A stretch of DNA of 54,638 nt from an uncultured Methylococcaceae bacterium (GCA_903934875.1 CAIZPP010000045.1:1-54638); one strand, 5' to 3'. Shown: positions 26,610 to 35,587, numbered from the stretch's first letter. The notes: generated by a model not told the origin, from the sequence alone. Program-made: numbers and translations.

Positions 26610-29600
26610 ATGAAACCGTCACAGGTTACGACGCTCGAAGGCAATGAGGCCGTGGCGTACATCGCCTATCGCGTCAATGAAGTATGTGCCATTTATCCCA
26701 TCACACCCTCATCGACCATGGCCGAATTGGCCGACCAATGGGCATCCGAAGGCAAAACCAATATTTGGGGCAATGTGCCCCTAGTCGTTGAAATGCAGAG
26801 CGAAGGCGGCGCGGCCGGCACTGTGCATGGCGCATTGCAAACAGGTGCGCTTACCACCACCTTCACAGCCTCACAAGGCTTGTTGTTGATGATTCCTAAC
26901 CTGTACAAAGTGGCCGGAGAATTGACTTCGGCCGTGCTGCATGTGGCGGCGAGATCGCTGGCTGCGCAGGGCTTGTCGATTTTTGGCGACCATTCCGACG
27001 TTGCCGCCGTGCGCCAGACGGGGTTTGCCCAACTAGCCTCCAGCACGGTGCAGGAAGGGCACGATATGGCCTTATTGGCCCAGGCTGCGAGTTTGGAAGG
27101 GCGGATACCCTTCATCCATTTCTTCGACGGCTTCCGCACCTCGCATGAAGTCAACAAGCTCACGCTAATCCCTGATGACACAATCCGGGCGATGATAGAT
27201 GCCGAGCAGGTTCGCGCCCACCGGGGCAGGGGTTTAAGCCCAGACCATCCCTTCATCCGTGGCACAGCGCAAAACCCGGATATCTATTTCCAAGCGCGGG
27301 AAACGGTAAACCCGTTTTATGTCCGCCTGCCTGCCATTCTTCAGCAAAAGATGGACGCATTTGCCGAATTGACCGGCAGACAGTATCACCTGTTCGACTA
27401 CTATGGCCACCCCGAGGCGGAGCGGGTCGCCATCATCATCGGCTCGGGTGCGCAAACCTTGATAGAAACCGTCACCTACCTGCAAATGCAAGGCGAAAAG
27501 GTGGGCGTGGTCAATGTGCGTCTGTGCCTGCCGTTCTCCGCAGCGCATTTCATCAAGGTTTTGCCGGCCACCGTGAAGTCCATCACCGTGCTGGACCGGA
27601 TCAAGTCGCCAGGTGCCACAGGCGAACCGCTGTATGGCGATGTGGTCACGGTCTTGGCGGAAGCCTATGCCGATGGCACGCTGCCTACCGCCACCATCCC
27701 GCGCATCAGCGGTGGCCGTTACGGCCTGTCATCGAAAGAATTCACCCCGGCGATGGCAAAAGCCGTGCTGGATGAACTGAAGAAGGACAAGCCGAAAAAC
27801 CATTTCACCATCGGCATTGATGACGATGTGTCGCACAGCAGTCTGGATTACGATGCTGAGTTTGATATCGAGCCGGATGACGTAGTCCGCGCTCTGTTCA
27901 TCGGGCTAGGTGCCGACGGCACCGTCGGGGCCAACAAAAATAGCATTAAAATCATCGGTGAATCGACACCATTGTATGCCCAGGGCTATTTTGTCTACGA
28001 CTCAAAAAAATCGGGTTCGCAGACAGTTTCCCATGTGCGCTTTGGACCCAATCCGATCAACTCGCCTTATTTGATCCATTCGGCCAGCTTTATCGGCTGC
28101 CATCAGTTTGTCTTCGCAGAAAAAATCGACGTATTGGAAAACGCCCGGCATGGCGCAACCTTTTTATTGAACAGCCCTTACGGTCCCGACGAGGTTTGGG
28201 ACCGTCTGCCGCGCAGCTTGCAGCAAGAGATCATCGACAAGGACATTCAGTTTTATGTGATTGACGCATCCAAGGTGGCATTGGAAACGGGCATGGGCAA
28301 CCGTACCAATACCATCATGCAGACCTGCTTTTTTGCCATTTCAGGGGTATTGCCCAGAGATGAGGCCATCGCCAAAATCAAGGAGTCGATCAAAAAGACT
28401 TATGGCAAAAAGGGCGACGATGTAGTCAAGAAAAACTATGTCGCAGTGGATCAAACCTTGGCCCGGCTGTATAAAATTGAGGTGCCGAAAGAAGCCAACG
28501 GCACTATCGACATACCGCCCTTAGTTCCAGCCCGTGCGCCTAAATTCGTACAAGACGTGACCGCCATGATGATGGCGGGCAAGGGCGACCAGTTGCCGGT
28601 ATCCGCGCTGCCTATAGACGGCACCTACCCCAGCGGCACGACACAATGGGAAAAGCGCAATATCTCTGCGTTCGTGCCCATTTGGGAGCCGGATATTTGC
28701 ATCCAATGCGGGAATTGCAGCTTTGTGTGCCCGCACGGCGTGATCCGTTCCAAATTCTATCCCGAAACGCGCCTGACTCATGCGCCGGAAAGTTTCAAGT
28801 CCGCCCAGATCAACGCACGGGGTTTTCCTGACACGCGCTATACCTTGCAAGTTTACGTCGAGGATTGCACCGGTTGCAGTTTATGCGTTGAAGTTTGCCC
28901 GGCCAAGAGCCTGCAGCAAAGCGGTGTCAAGGCGATCAACATGAAGCCCAAGGAGCCTGTCCTCCGGCAGGAACTCGATAATATCGGGTTTTTTGAAAGC
29001 ATTCCGTTCAATGACCGTTCCAAGGTGGACTTTTCCTCGGTGCGGGGAACCCAATTTTTGGAGCCTTTATTCGAATTTTCCGGGGCTTGCGCAGGGTGCG
29101 GCGAAACCCCCTATGTCCGCCTGTTGTCGCAATTATTCGGCGACCGCCTGATCATGGCCAATGCCACCGGCTGCTCTTCCATCTACGGCGGCAATTTGCC
29201 GACCACACCGTGGACTAAGAATGCGGAAGGGCGTGGCCCGGCATGGTCCAACTCGCTGTTCGAGGACAATGCGGAGTTTGGCCTAGGGTTCCGTTTGACT
29301 GCCGACAAGCACTTGGAAGTGGCGGCACAATTGGCACTGGAACTCAAGGGCTTGGTCAACCCCGCACTGGTCGATCAAATCCTCGAAGCCCCGCAAATCA
29401 GCGAGTCGCAAATTCGCCAGCAACGCATACGGGTGGCGGAATTGAAGGCCGCGTTGATCATACTGGACACCGAGAAAGCCAAGGATTTGCTTTCCGTAGT
29501 TGACCATCTAGTCCGCCGCAGCATCTGGATTATGGGCGGTGACGGTTGGGCCTATGATATCGGTTCGTCCGGGGTGGACCATGTGTTGGCCAGTGGCAGA

Positions 29601-30209
29601 AACGTCAACATCCTAGTGTTGGATACGGAGGTTTATTCCAACACGGGCGGGCAGATGTCCAAATCCACGCCGATGGGCGCGGTTGCCAAGTTTGCTGCCA
29701 GTGGCAAGCCCGTGGCAAAGAAAGACCTGGCTCTGCAAGCCATCTCCTACGGCAGCGTATATGTGGCCAGAATAGCGATGGGAGCCAATCCGCAGCAAAC
29801 CTTGCTGGCCCTGCGCGAAGCGGAAGCCTATCCGGGACCGTCCCTAGTGCTTGCCTACAGCCATTGCATCGCCCACGGCATCAACATGGAGCATGGCTTA
29901 AAGCAGCAAGACCTTGCCGTGGCCAGCGGCCATTGGCCGTTGATCCGCTATAATCCGGCGTTGCGCGAATCTGACCGGAATCCTTTCGTGCTCGACTCGC
30001 CACGCCCGACCATCAAACTGAAAGATTACGCCTTCAACGAACTGCGTTATAAGATGCTGTCGCGCAGCCATCCCGCCGAGAGCGAGCAACTGATGGCCTT
30101 GGCGCAGAAGGTGGTGAACCAGAAATGGGAAATCTATGAGGAAATGGCAAGCGGAAGCGGTTCGCGTTTCCATCCTGACGCTAGCGTCAAACAAACACCA
30201 AAGAAATAA
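26610..30209 (+). CDS. nifJ: pyruvate:flavodoxin/ferredoxin oxidoreductase
   Basis: 1199 residues, a single-chain PFOR. In order: the pyrimidine-binding domain opening with EAVAYIAYRVNEVCAIYPITPSS, the CoA/PP domains, two 4Fe-4S sites (CIQCGNCSFVCPHGV and CTGCSLCVEVCPAKS), the proximal cluster (GACAGCGETPY, plus ATGCSSIYGG), and the thiamine-diphosphate domain (GGDGWAYDIGSSGVDHVLAS; YSNTGGQMSKSTP). It oxidises pyruvate to acetyl-CoA and CO2, reducing ferredoxin or flavodoxin. In a methanotroph it can serve hypoxic fermentation or nitrogenase. No nif genes are in the window. Second gene of a three-gene operon. Confidence 0.97.
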   Translation: MKPSQVTTLEGNEAVAYIAYRVNEVCAIYPITPSSTMAELADQWASEGKTNIWGNVPLVVEMQSEGGAAGTVHGALQTGALTTTFTASQGLLLMIPNLYKVAGELTSAVLHVAARSLAAQGLSIFGDHSDVAAVRQTGFAQLASSTVQEGHDMALLAQAASLEGRIPFIHFFDGFRTSHEVNKLTLIPDDTIRAMIDAEQVRAHRGRGLSPDHPFIRGTAQNPDIYFQARETVNPFYVRLPAILQQKMDAFAELTGRQYHLFDYYGHPEAERVAIIIGSGAQTLIETVTYLQMQGEKVGVVNVRLCLPFSAAHFIKVLPATVKSITVLDRIKSPGATGEPLYGDVVTVLAEAYADGTLPTATIPRISGGRYGLSSKEFTPAMAKAVLDELKKDKPKNHFTIGIDDDVSHSSLDYDAEFDIEPDDVVRALFIGLGADGTVGANKNSIKIIGESTPLYAQGYFVYDSKKSGSQTVSHVRFGPNPINSPYLIHSASFIGCHQFVFAEKIDVLENARHGATFLLNSPYGPDEVWDRLPRSLQQEIIDKDIQFYVIDASKVALETGMGNRTNTIMQTCFFAISGVLPRDEAIAKIKESIKKTYGKKGDDVVKKNYVAVDQTLARLYKIEVPKEANGTIDIPPLVPARAPKFVQDVTAMMMAGKGDQLPVSALPIDGTYPSGTTQWEKRNISAFVPIWEPDICIQCGNCSFVCPHGVIRSKFYPETRLTHAPESFKSAQINARGFPDTRYTLQVYVEDCTGCSLCVEVCPAKSLQQSGVKAINMKPKEPVLRQELDNIGFFESIPFNDRSKVDFSSVRGTQFLEPLFEFSGACAGCGETPYVRLLSQLFGDRLIMANATGCSSIYGGNLPTTPWTKNAEGRGPAWSNSLFEDNAEFGLGFRLTADKHLEVAAQLALELKGLVNPALVDQILEAPQISESQIRQQRIRVAELKAALIILDTEKAKDLLSVVDHLVRRSIWIMGGDGWAYDIGSSGVDHVLASGRNVNILVLDTEVYSNTGGQMSKSTPMGAVAKFAASGKPVAKKDLALQAISYGSVYVARIAMGANPQQTLLALREAEAYPGPSLVLAYSHCIAHGINMEHGLKQQDLAVASGHWPLIRYNPALRESDRNPFVLDSPRPTIKLKDYAFNELRYKMLSRSHPAESEQLMALAQKVVNQKWEIYEEMASGSGSRFHPDASVKQTPKK

Positions 30210-30217
30210 GGAGCTCA

Positions 30218-31222
30218 ATGATGGACTTTACAACGCACTACATGGGTTTGCAACTGCAACATCCCATCGTCGCATCGGCAGGGCCTCTGTCTGGCACCTT
30301 GGACGGAATCAAACGGCTGGAAGACGGGGGCGCGGCGGCGGTTGTGATGTTTTCGCTGTTCGAAGAACAGATCAGGCATGACAATGAATCCTTCTCCCAC
30401 TTGATGGAGTCTGGCACACAAAGTTTTGCCGAATCGCTCAGTTATTTTCCTGAAGTTGAAAGCTACCATGTCGGCCCGGATAATTATATTAACCTGCTCC
30501 GGCAGGCGGCGGAATCGGTCGATGTGCCGGTTATAGCCAGCCTCAATTGTGTCACAGGCGAGGGTTGGATTGACTATGCCCGGCAGATGCAGCAGGCGGG
30601 AGCCGCCGGGCTGGAGTTAAATATTTATTCGGTCGAAGCCGACCTTGATGCGACTAGCAACGCGGTCGAGCAGCGCTATTTGGATATTTTGACGGCAGTG
30701 AAAGAAACCGTCAGCATACCGGTCGCGCTGAAACTCAGCCCCTTCTTCAGTGCGATGGGACATATGGCTAAACGCTTGGACCAAGCGGGGGCTGATGCCT
30801 TGGTGCTATTCAACCGGTTTTACCAACCGGATATTGACATTCAAGCTCTGGAGGTCAAGCCCTCGCTAGGCTTGAGTTCCGCAGGCGAGATTCGCCTACC
30901 ACTGCTGTGGATTGCCCTGTTGCACGGCAAGCTTAATGCTTCACTGGCCGCCACCCGTGGCGTGGAAAAACCGGACGAAGTGATCAAGTATTTGCTGGCC
31001 GGTGCCGACGTGGTGATGAGCACCTCGGCACTGCTACGCAATGGCCCCGCTTACACCAACACGCTGCTCGACGGCTTGCAGGAGTGGATGGAGGCGCGGC
31101 GCTTCTCCTCCGTCGCCCAAGTTCGGGGCAGCATGAGCCGGGCCAAAGTCGCCAACCCAGGGGCGTTTGAACGCGCCAATTATATCCGCGAGTTGGAAAG
31201 CTTTCAGAGTGCATATATTTAA
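30218..31222 (+). CDS. dihydroorotate dehydrogenase-like FMN protein
   Basis: 334 residues with the dihydroorotate dehydrogenase TIM barrel: YMGLQLQHPIVASAGPLSGT near the start, IASLNCVTGEGWIDYARQMQQAGAAGLELNIYS, VALKLSPFFS and VKYLLAGADVVMSTSALL-like FMN-binding C-terminus. The usual catalytic Cys/Ser region is weak. It follows nifJ by 8 bp, with AGGAG before the ATG, and is more likely a redox partner of the PFOR cassette than a pyrimidine-synthesis enzyme. Such DHOD-like genes beside PFOR are seen in several bacterial phyla, with unknown substrate. A terminator-like hairpin follows. Confidence 0.85.
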   Translation: MMDFTTHYMGLQLQHPIVASAGPLSGTLDGIKRLEDGGAAAVVMFSLFEEQIRHDNESFSHLMESGTQSFAESLSYFPEVESYHVGPDNYINLLRQAAESVDVPVIASLNCVTGEGWIDYARQMQQAGAAGLELNIYSVEADLDATSNAVEQRYLDILTAVKETVSIPVALKLSPFFSAMGHMAKRLDQAGADALVLFNRFYQPDIDIQALEVKPSLGLSSAGEIRLPLLWIALLHGKLNASLAATRGVEKPDEVIKYLLAGADVVMSTSALLRNGPAYTNTLLDGLQEWMEARRFSSVAQVRGSMSRAKVANPGAFERANYIRELESFQSAYI

Positions 31223-31262
31223 CTGATGTTACGCAGGGTGCCCTTGAACAGCATGGATGTAG

Positions 31263-31297
31263 GCCGGAATAAACCCGCACCGGCGGGTGTTTCCGGC
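31263..31297. terminator. perfect-ended hairpin after the PFOR operon (REP-like)
   Basis: GCCGGAA and ACCCGC pair with GCGGGT and TTCCGGC around a short loop. There is no T-run, so it may be a REP-like element that also protects or ends the transcript. A similar sequence is at 12094-12151. Confidence 0.5.
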
Positions 31298-31385
31298 GAA
31301 GTAAGCCACACTTTGCGGATTGTGATGCTATAAAAAATGAAAACGCAGTACAAACCTCTGAAATCTAACTTTATGGTGGAAAAGT

Positions 31386-31862
31386 ATGTCTACTGAAAGA
31401 AAGTTTCTCGACATGTATTGGGATGGTAGATTGCCTGTCGATCCTTGGATGATCGCTGAAAGATCGGGCGTTAGGGTTATTCCAGACGGGAGCCTGGCAT
31501 GGGGACAAGACCCATTGTCTGGTAAATTTGAGAAAGAGAACAATATCCCTACTATCAGGTTCAACCCAAACGAGTCTCGGGTAAGGCAGCGTTTTACAAT
31601 AGCACATGAGTTAGGTCATTGTGCGCTTGGGCATGGGCTGGCGTATCGTGATCCAGCCACAAACTTCTCAGCCCGCACTTATAATCCAGACGAAATTGCT
31701 GCTAATCGATTTGCTGCTAGTCTTTTAATGCCTGCCGACATGATTGAAGCTACAATCATGGATTTACGCGACCCCTCCGTGGAATCATTAGCCGAGTTAT
31801 TTGGAGTCTCGCAGGTTGCAATGGAGTTCAGACTGAAGAATTTAGGGTGGTTGCGTGGGTAA
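31386..31862 (+). CDS. ImmA/IrrE-family metallopeptidase
   Basis: 158 residues. The zinc-peptidase motif is RFTIAHELGHCALGH (HExxH), with EIAANRFAASLLMPADMI downstream, the classic ImmA/IrrE signature. The C-terminus carries a short helix (SLAELFGVSQVAMEFRLKNLGWL), the family's winged-helix-like end. No fused HTH repressor is present. Members cleave or inactivate repressors during mobile-element induction or stress. The next gene overlaps by 8 bases and is membrane-bound, so the natural target might be at the membrane. No phage repressor is adjacent, so the role is open. Confidence 0.87.
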   Translation: MSTERKFLDMYWDGRLPVDPWMIAERSGVRVIPDGSLAWGQDPLSGKFEKENNIPTIRFNPNESRVRQRFTIAHELGHCALGHGLAYRDPATNFSARTYNPDEIAANRFAASLLMPADMIEATIMDLRDPSVESLAELFGVSQVAMEFRLKNLGWLRG

Positions 31863-32526
31863 TCAAAATGAACATGATCTTTCCGCAGGCGATATCAGTA
31901 ATCAAAATAAAAACGAGATAAACCAAGAATTTAGAGATGACCTTTCCGAAGGGGGTAGAGGTTATCAAGATTTAAGCAGTTTAAAATACTCGCTTTTGAT
32001 AAATAAACAAAAATATGTGCATCGGCATTGGGTTGTCGTAACAACTATTTCTTGTAGTCTAGCACTCATCGTTTTCTTTCTCTGGTTTGAATGTAGGGTT
32101 CTTGATCTTGTCAGTAGAGAAATAAAAAACGCATCTTCCGAAACTTTTCGGGAGGCTGAAAATAATTTGCCCGCTACGGATGCGAAAAGTGGAACAGGAA
32201 GCCCCATGAAGCCAAATGCATTGCCCGCGAAGCAGACTCAGATTTATGAGTCTAGTGCTAATGAATCATCTCATGCAAAGGATTTGGCAAAAAGCGAGAA
32301 AATAGCGACTCCCGAAACCAGTAACATCACAATTGGCTGGCCGATTTTTGCCCTTGGCTCTATCACATTGATTGCTGCGACTACCCTTCTTTTAGGACTA
32401 GCTCGCGTCACTTATAGGCAAGAAAACGACAACAAAGAAAGCACTGATGCAGTCCTGCCACAAATAGAACTGGTCAAACAGCTACTAGAACTTTTGAAAC
32501 CCTTATTGGGCAAGGGTGGTGATTAG
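31855..32526 (+). CDS. two-helix membrane protein paired with ImmA/IrrE
   Basis: 223 residues starting at GTG 31855, overlapping the peptidase stop by 8 bases. There is no in-frame ATG near the start, so GTG is the best choice. A polar cytoplasmic N-terminus (1-58) is followed by a first membrane span (VVVTTISCSLALIVFFLW, about 60-77). A 90-residue polar extracytoplasmic loop has no recognised motif. The second span is IFALGSITLIAATTLLLGLA, then a short C-terminus. No family identified. The overlap with the ImmA/IrrE gene suggests a functional pair. Confidence 0.7.
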   Translation: MGNQNEHDLSAGDISNQNKNEINQEFRDDLSEGGRGYQDLSSLKYSLLINKQKYVHRHWVVVTTISCSLALIVFFLWFECRVLDLVSREIKNASSETFREAENNLPATDAKSGTGSPMKPNALPAKQTQIYESSANESSHAKDLAKSEKIATPETSNITIGWPIFALGSITLIAATTLLLGLARVTYRQENDNKESTDAVLPQIELVKQLLELLKPLLGKGGD

Positions 32527-32553
32527 CGATAACCGACATTTTCGTCATTCATG

Positions 32554-33354
32554 TCATGAATGTTCTCTATCCAATAAACGTTTGGCTTCCTCCCACAACA
32601 CGTCAAGCTCTTCCGCAGTAGCCTCAGCCATTGCGCGGTTTTGTGCTTTCAGCTTTTGTTCCACATAGCTGAAACGCTTGGTAAACTTCCGGCTGCTGGC
32701 GCGTAAAGCAGATTCGGCATCGACTGCAAGATGGCGGGAGAGGTTGACGACAGCAAAGAGCAAATCGCCAACCTCGTCCGCTATCGACTCACGGTCGCCC
32801 ATTGCCTGGGCGGTGCTGAGTTCCGCCAATTCTTCTTCCACCTTCGCATAGACTGGTTTGATTTCGTCCCAGTCGAACCCAAAGCGGGATGCGCGTTTTT
32901 GCAGCTTCTGCGCCAGCATCAAGGCCGGCAGGTTGGCTGCGATACCGGACAAGGCCCCCCCGGCATCCTCGCCATTTTTTTCCCGCTTTTCCTCAATCTT
33001 GGCGTTTTCCCAAAAGTGCAGGCGCGCCTCGTCACTGTCGAAGGCCATACCGGCAAAGACATGGGGATGGCGGCGGATCAGTTTGTCGCAGATGGCACCG
33101 GCCACGCCTTCGAAATCAAATAAGGTACGCTCCTCGGCCAAGCGGGCATGGAAAGCCACCTGCAACAGCAAGTCACCCAATTCATCGCGCAAGTCGATGT
33201 AGTCCTTCCGCTCGACCGCATCCGCCACCTCATAGGCCTCTTCCAAGGTGTAGGGAATCAGGCTGGCAAAATCCTGCTGTTGATCCCACGGGCAACCGTT
33301 GTCCGGGTCGCGCAGCCGGGCCATGATTTCGACAAGGCGGCGGGTGTTTTTCAT
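32554..33354 (-). CDS. mazG: nucleoside triphosphate pyrophosphohydrolase MazG
   Basis: 266 residues, close to E. coli MazG (263). It hydrolyses NTPs to NMP and PPi. The N-terminal MazG domain has NGCPWDQQQDFASLIPYTLEEAYEVADAV and DLRDELGDLLLQVAFHARLAEE with the ExxE/ExxD metal site. The second domain (about 135-265) repeats the pattern in DEVGDLLFAVVNLSRHLAVD. The stop of the kinase gene lies 3 bp upstream, so they are one transcript. Confidence 0.95.
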   Translation of the reverse strand: MKNTRRLVEIMARLRDPDNGCPWDQQQDFASLIPYTLEEAYEVADAVERKDYIDLRDELGDLLLQVAFHARLAEERTLFDFEGVAGAICDKLIRRHPHVFAGMAFDSDEARLHFWENAKIEEKREKNGEDAGGALSGIAANLPALMLAQKLQKRASRFGFDWDEIKPVYAKVEEELAELSTAQAMGDRESIADEVGDLLFAVVNLSRHLAVDAESALRASSRKFTKRFSYVEQKLKAQNRAMAEATAEELDVLWEEAKRLLDREHS

Positions 33355-33357
33355 CGC

Positions 33358-34290
33358 TTAAAATCCGTGGCGGAAGTTTTCCCGGTAGCGTTCTTTGAAT
33401 TCATTCAAGGTGAATGTATGGTTTTGGGTGCCGGCGGTTTCAACTTTGATGGCACCGAGCAGGGAGGCTATGCGCCCGGTCGTTGCCCAGTCCAACTCCT
33501 CCGCCAAACCATACAGCAAGCCCGCACGGTAAGCGTCCCCGCATCCTGTGGGGTCGGCGATTCTGTGCGGTTTGGCGGAAGGGATTTCCACGATTCCACC
33601 CCCGGTATAGATCAGCGAGCCATCCCCGCCCTTGGTCACAATCAGTGCCTTGACCTTGGCGGCAAGCTGTTCCGGCGCAAAACCAGTGCGTTCCTCCATT
33701 AGTTTGGCCTCATAATCATTGACGGTGATCCAATCCGCCAACTCTACAAATTCCAACAATTCGTCACCGTTGAACATAGGCATCCCTTGGCCTGGATCGA
33801 ATATGAACGGAATGCCGGCGGAGTGGAACTGCTTTGCATGTTCGACCATCCCTTGTTTGCCATCCGGGGAAACAATGCCGACCTTGATGCCACGATTGGC
33901 CGGCACTTGGTTCAAATGGGAAAACGACATTGCCCCTGGATGGAATGCCGTGATCTGGTTGTCGTCCATGTCGGTGGTGATATAGGCTTGGGCGGTGAAG
34001 CTGTCGTCGAGTACGCGGACAAACTCCTGAGACAATCCGCAATAGGCCAGCCATTGCGAATAGGGCAGGAAGTCTTTACCCACGGTTGCCATGATCAACG
34101 CTTCGCTACCCAATAATTTTAGATTGTAAGCAATATTCCCGGCGCAACCGCCATATTCCCGGCGCAAATCGGGCACCAAAAACGAAACATTTAGAATATG
34201 GACTTGATCGGGCAAAATGTGATTTTTGAAGCGGTCATGGAAAACCATGATGGTGTCATAGGCCATGGAACCGCAGATTAAAGCGCTCAT
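33358..34290 (-). CDS. PfkB-family carbohydrate/adenosine kinase-like
   Basis: 310 residues of the ribokinase (PfkB) family: MSALICGSMAYDTIM start, GGCAGNIAYNLKLLGSEALI (substrate/lid region), VTKGGDGSLIY and the anion-hole signature IADPTGCGDAYRAGLLYGLA (usually DTxGAGDxF). The change of A to C in TGCGDA is seen in adenosine-kinase-like members, and adenosine or inosine is a possible substrate. It forms an operon with mazG and follows gcvH. Specificity not decidable from sequence. Confidence 0.85.
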   Translation of the reverse strand: MSALICGSMAYDTIMVFHDRFKNHILPDQVHILNVSFLVPDLRREYGGCAGNIAYNLKLLGSEALIMATVGKDFLPYSQWLAYCGLSQEFVRVLDDSFTAQAYITTDMDDNQITAFHPGAMSFSHLNQVPANRGIKVGIVSPDGKQGMVEHAKQFHSAGIPFIFDPGQGMPMFNGDELLEFVELADWITVNDYEAKLMEERTGFAPEQLAAKVKALIVTKGGDGSLIYTGGGIVEIPSAKPHRIADPTGCGDAYRAGLLYGLAEELDWATTGRIASLLGAIKVETAGTQNHTFTLNEFKERYRENFRHGF

Positions 34291-34302
34291 TTTAAGTACT
34301 CC

Positions 34303-34689
34303 CTAAACGGATGAAACCGAAGCTGCATATTGCCCGGCGATTAATAGTTTATCCAGTTCTGCCGGATTGCTAGGCTTTACCCGAAACAGCCAATGCAGAT
34401 AACTGTCTTGGTTCACCAGTTCGGGAACGTCCGTCAATACCGTGTTGACATCTACAATTTCGCCCGAGACCGGGCTGTAAATATCAGAGGCGGCCTTTAC
34501 CGACTCGATTACAGCACAGGCCTCTCCCGCAATGACTTTGCGGCCCCGCTCTGGAAGTTCAATGAAAACCACGTCACCGAGTTGATGTTGCGCAAAATCA
34601 CTGATGCCTACCTGCACTAGTCCATCCTGCTCCAAATTTGCCCATTCGTGGGTTTTCACATATTTTAAATTGTCTGGAACGATACTCAT
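34303..34689 (-). CDS. gcvH: glycine cleavage system H protein
   Basis: 128 residues from ATG 34689, matching GcvH length. The lipoyl site is [19 protein letters not shown] with K65 the modified lysine. It carries the aminomethyl group between GcvP, GcvT and GcvL. Other gcv genes are absent from the window. The C-terminus ([13 protein letters not shown]) is slightly altered. The upstream R1-like end carries a TATAAT-like box that may contribute a promoter. Confidence 0.95.
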   Translation of the reverse strand: MSIVPDNLKYVKTHEWANLEQDGLVQVGISDFAQHQLGDVVFIELPERGRKVIAGEACAVIESVKAASDIYSPVSGEIVDVNTVLTDVPELVNQDSYLHWLFRVKPSNPAELDKLLIAGQYAASVSSV

Positions 34690-34732
34690 TGCGCTTGCCT
34701 CATGTGCATAACTGGGAAAATTATCTAGCACC

Positions 34733-34777
34733 ATTATACGCCTTATCAAGTAACCATCTGATGTTTAGAATGCTGTA
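34733..34777 (-). repeat. R1 repeat end with TATAAT-like box, upstream of gcvH
   Basis: On the minus strand it reads TACAGCATTCTAAACATC, then GTTACTTGATAAGGCG and TATAAT. The same order occurs before the META lipoprotein gene (11551-11600). No convincing -35 box. Confidence 0.55.
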
Positions 34778-34831
34778 CCGTAATGTATTTGTGGGCTTCC
34801 CACAACACGGTAAGGTGCAATACAGCAATTC

Positions 34832-35344
34832 TCATTGAGCCATTTCTATGACTTTCTGCATGGCATCATTGAGCTTGCCGTAGACTGGAACATGGTGGCG
34901 CATTGCCACATTGGCCAAAAATTTGCGCCCACGATTGAGGTCTTCCCTTTGCCGGGGTCCTATGGGTTCCCCGGCGATTACCGCAGCAGGAGGAATGTCA
35001 AGGATTACCAGAACCACCGGCCTGCCCCGGACGATATATTCGCTGGCCTCCACCATAGAAGCAATCGCCCTAGTTTCAGCGTCAATCACGAACAGCAGCA
35101 CCTTGGCGTTTTCTTTAGCCACAGCCTCTTTCTCGATAAGCTCATCGGTCCAGTCTTTAAGCTGTGGGTTGAAATAACTCAAACCTGCATTAATCAGCGA
35201 AGGGATTGCCTCGGTGAATCGCCAGACGGTCGGGTTGCAGGACCCGCCCAAGAATACAGCCGCCGTCGTGTCGGTTGATACAGGAAATTCAAGCCAGTAA
35301 TCTTCCAGTGATTTGGCCGTCCCGCTTTTCTCATGCTCGTTCAT
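34832..35344 (-). CDS. nucleoside 2-deoxyribosyltransferase-like protein
   Basis: 170 residues from ATG 35344, which has GGAG 6 bases upstream; the ATG at 35356 lacks one. Matches the nucleoside deoxyribosyltransferase-like (Nuc_deoxyri_tr2-like) fold: VFLGGSCNPTVWRFTEAIPSL, AGLSYFNPQLKDW, KENAKVLLFVIDAETRAIASMVEASEYIVRGRPVVLVI and a glutamate-containing active-site region. Related proteins act on nucleosides or NAD-like molecules, sometimes in immune systems. No partner effector is adjacent, so the role is not inferred. The leader is an R1 repeat. Confidence 0.75.
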   Translation of the reverse strand: MNEHEKSGTAKSLEDYWLEFPVSTDTTAAVFLGGSCNPTVWRFTEAIPSLINAGLSYFNPQLKDWTDELIEKEAVAKENAKVLLFVIDAETRAIASMVEASEYIVRGRPVVLVILDIPPAAVIAGEPIGPRQREDLNRGRKFLANVAMRHHVPVYGKLNDAMQKVIEMAQ

Positions 35345-35357
35345 TACACACTCCATC

Positions 35358-35464
35358 TACAGCGTTTTTAATATCAGAGAGTTACTTGTTAAGTTATATT
35401 GTTTTGCTAAGCAATTCACACAATTGGTGGTTTGATTGAATGTCCTTTATTATTTTCCCTTGTT
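35358..35464 (-). repeat. R1 repeat, degenerate copy E
   Basis: Starts TACAGCGTTTTTAATATC and GTTACTTGTTAAG, then loses similarity. Tandem with full copy B. The 34832 gene starts one base or so from its end. Confidence 0.6.
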
Positions 35465-35587
35465 ACAGCATTTTCATCTTTAAAATATACCTAATAAATG
35501 ATATTCAGCTAACGTTTCAATTTAACTGAATATCTTGCCCTTTCATTCCAGCTATCAAGTAACTTTTTGATGTTGAGAATGCTGTAG
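35465..35587. repeat. R1 repeat, full copy B (123 bp)
   Basis: Ends TACAGCATTTTCATC and GATGTTGAGAATGCTGTA. The internal stem GATATTCAGCTAA with TTAACTGAATATC (12 of 13 paired) uses different bases from the stem in copy A. It supplies the C-terminal codons and stop of proS. Confidence 0.8.
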
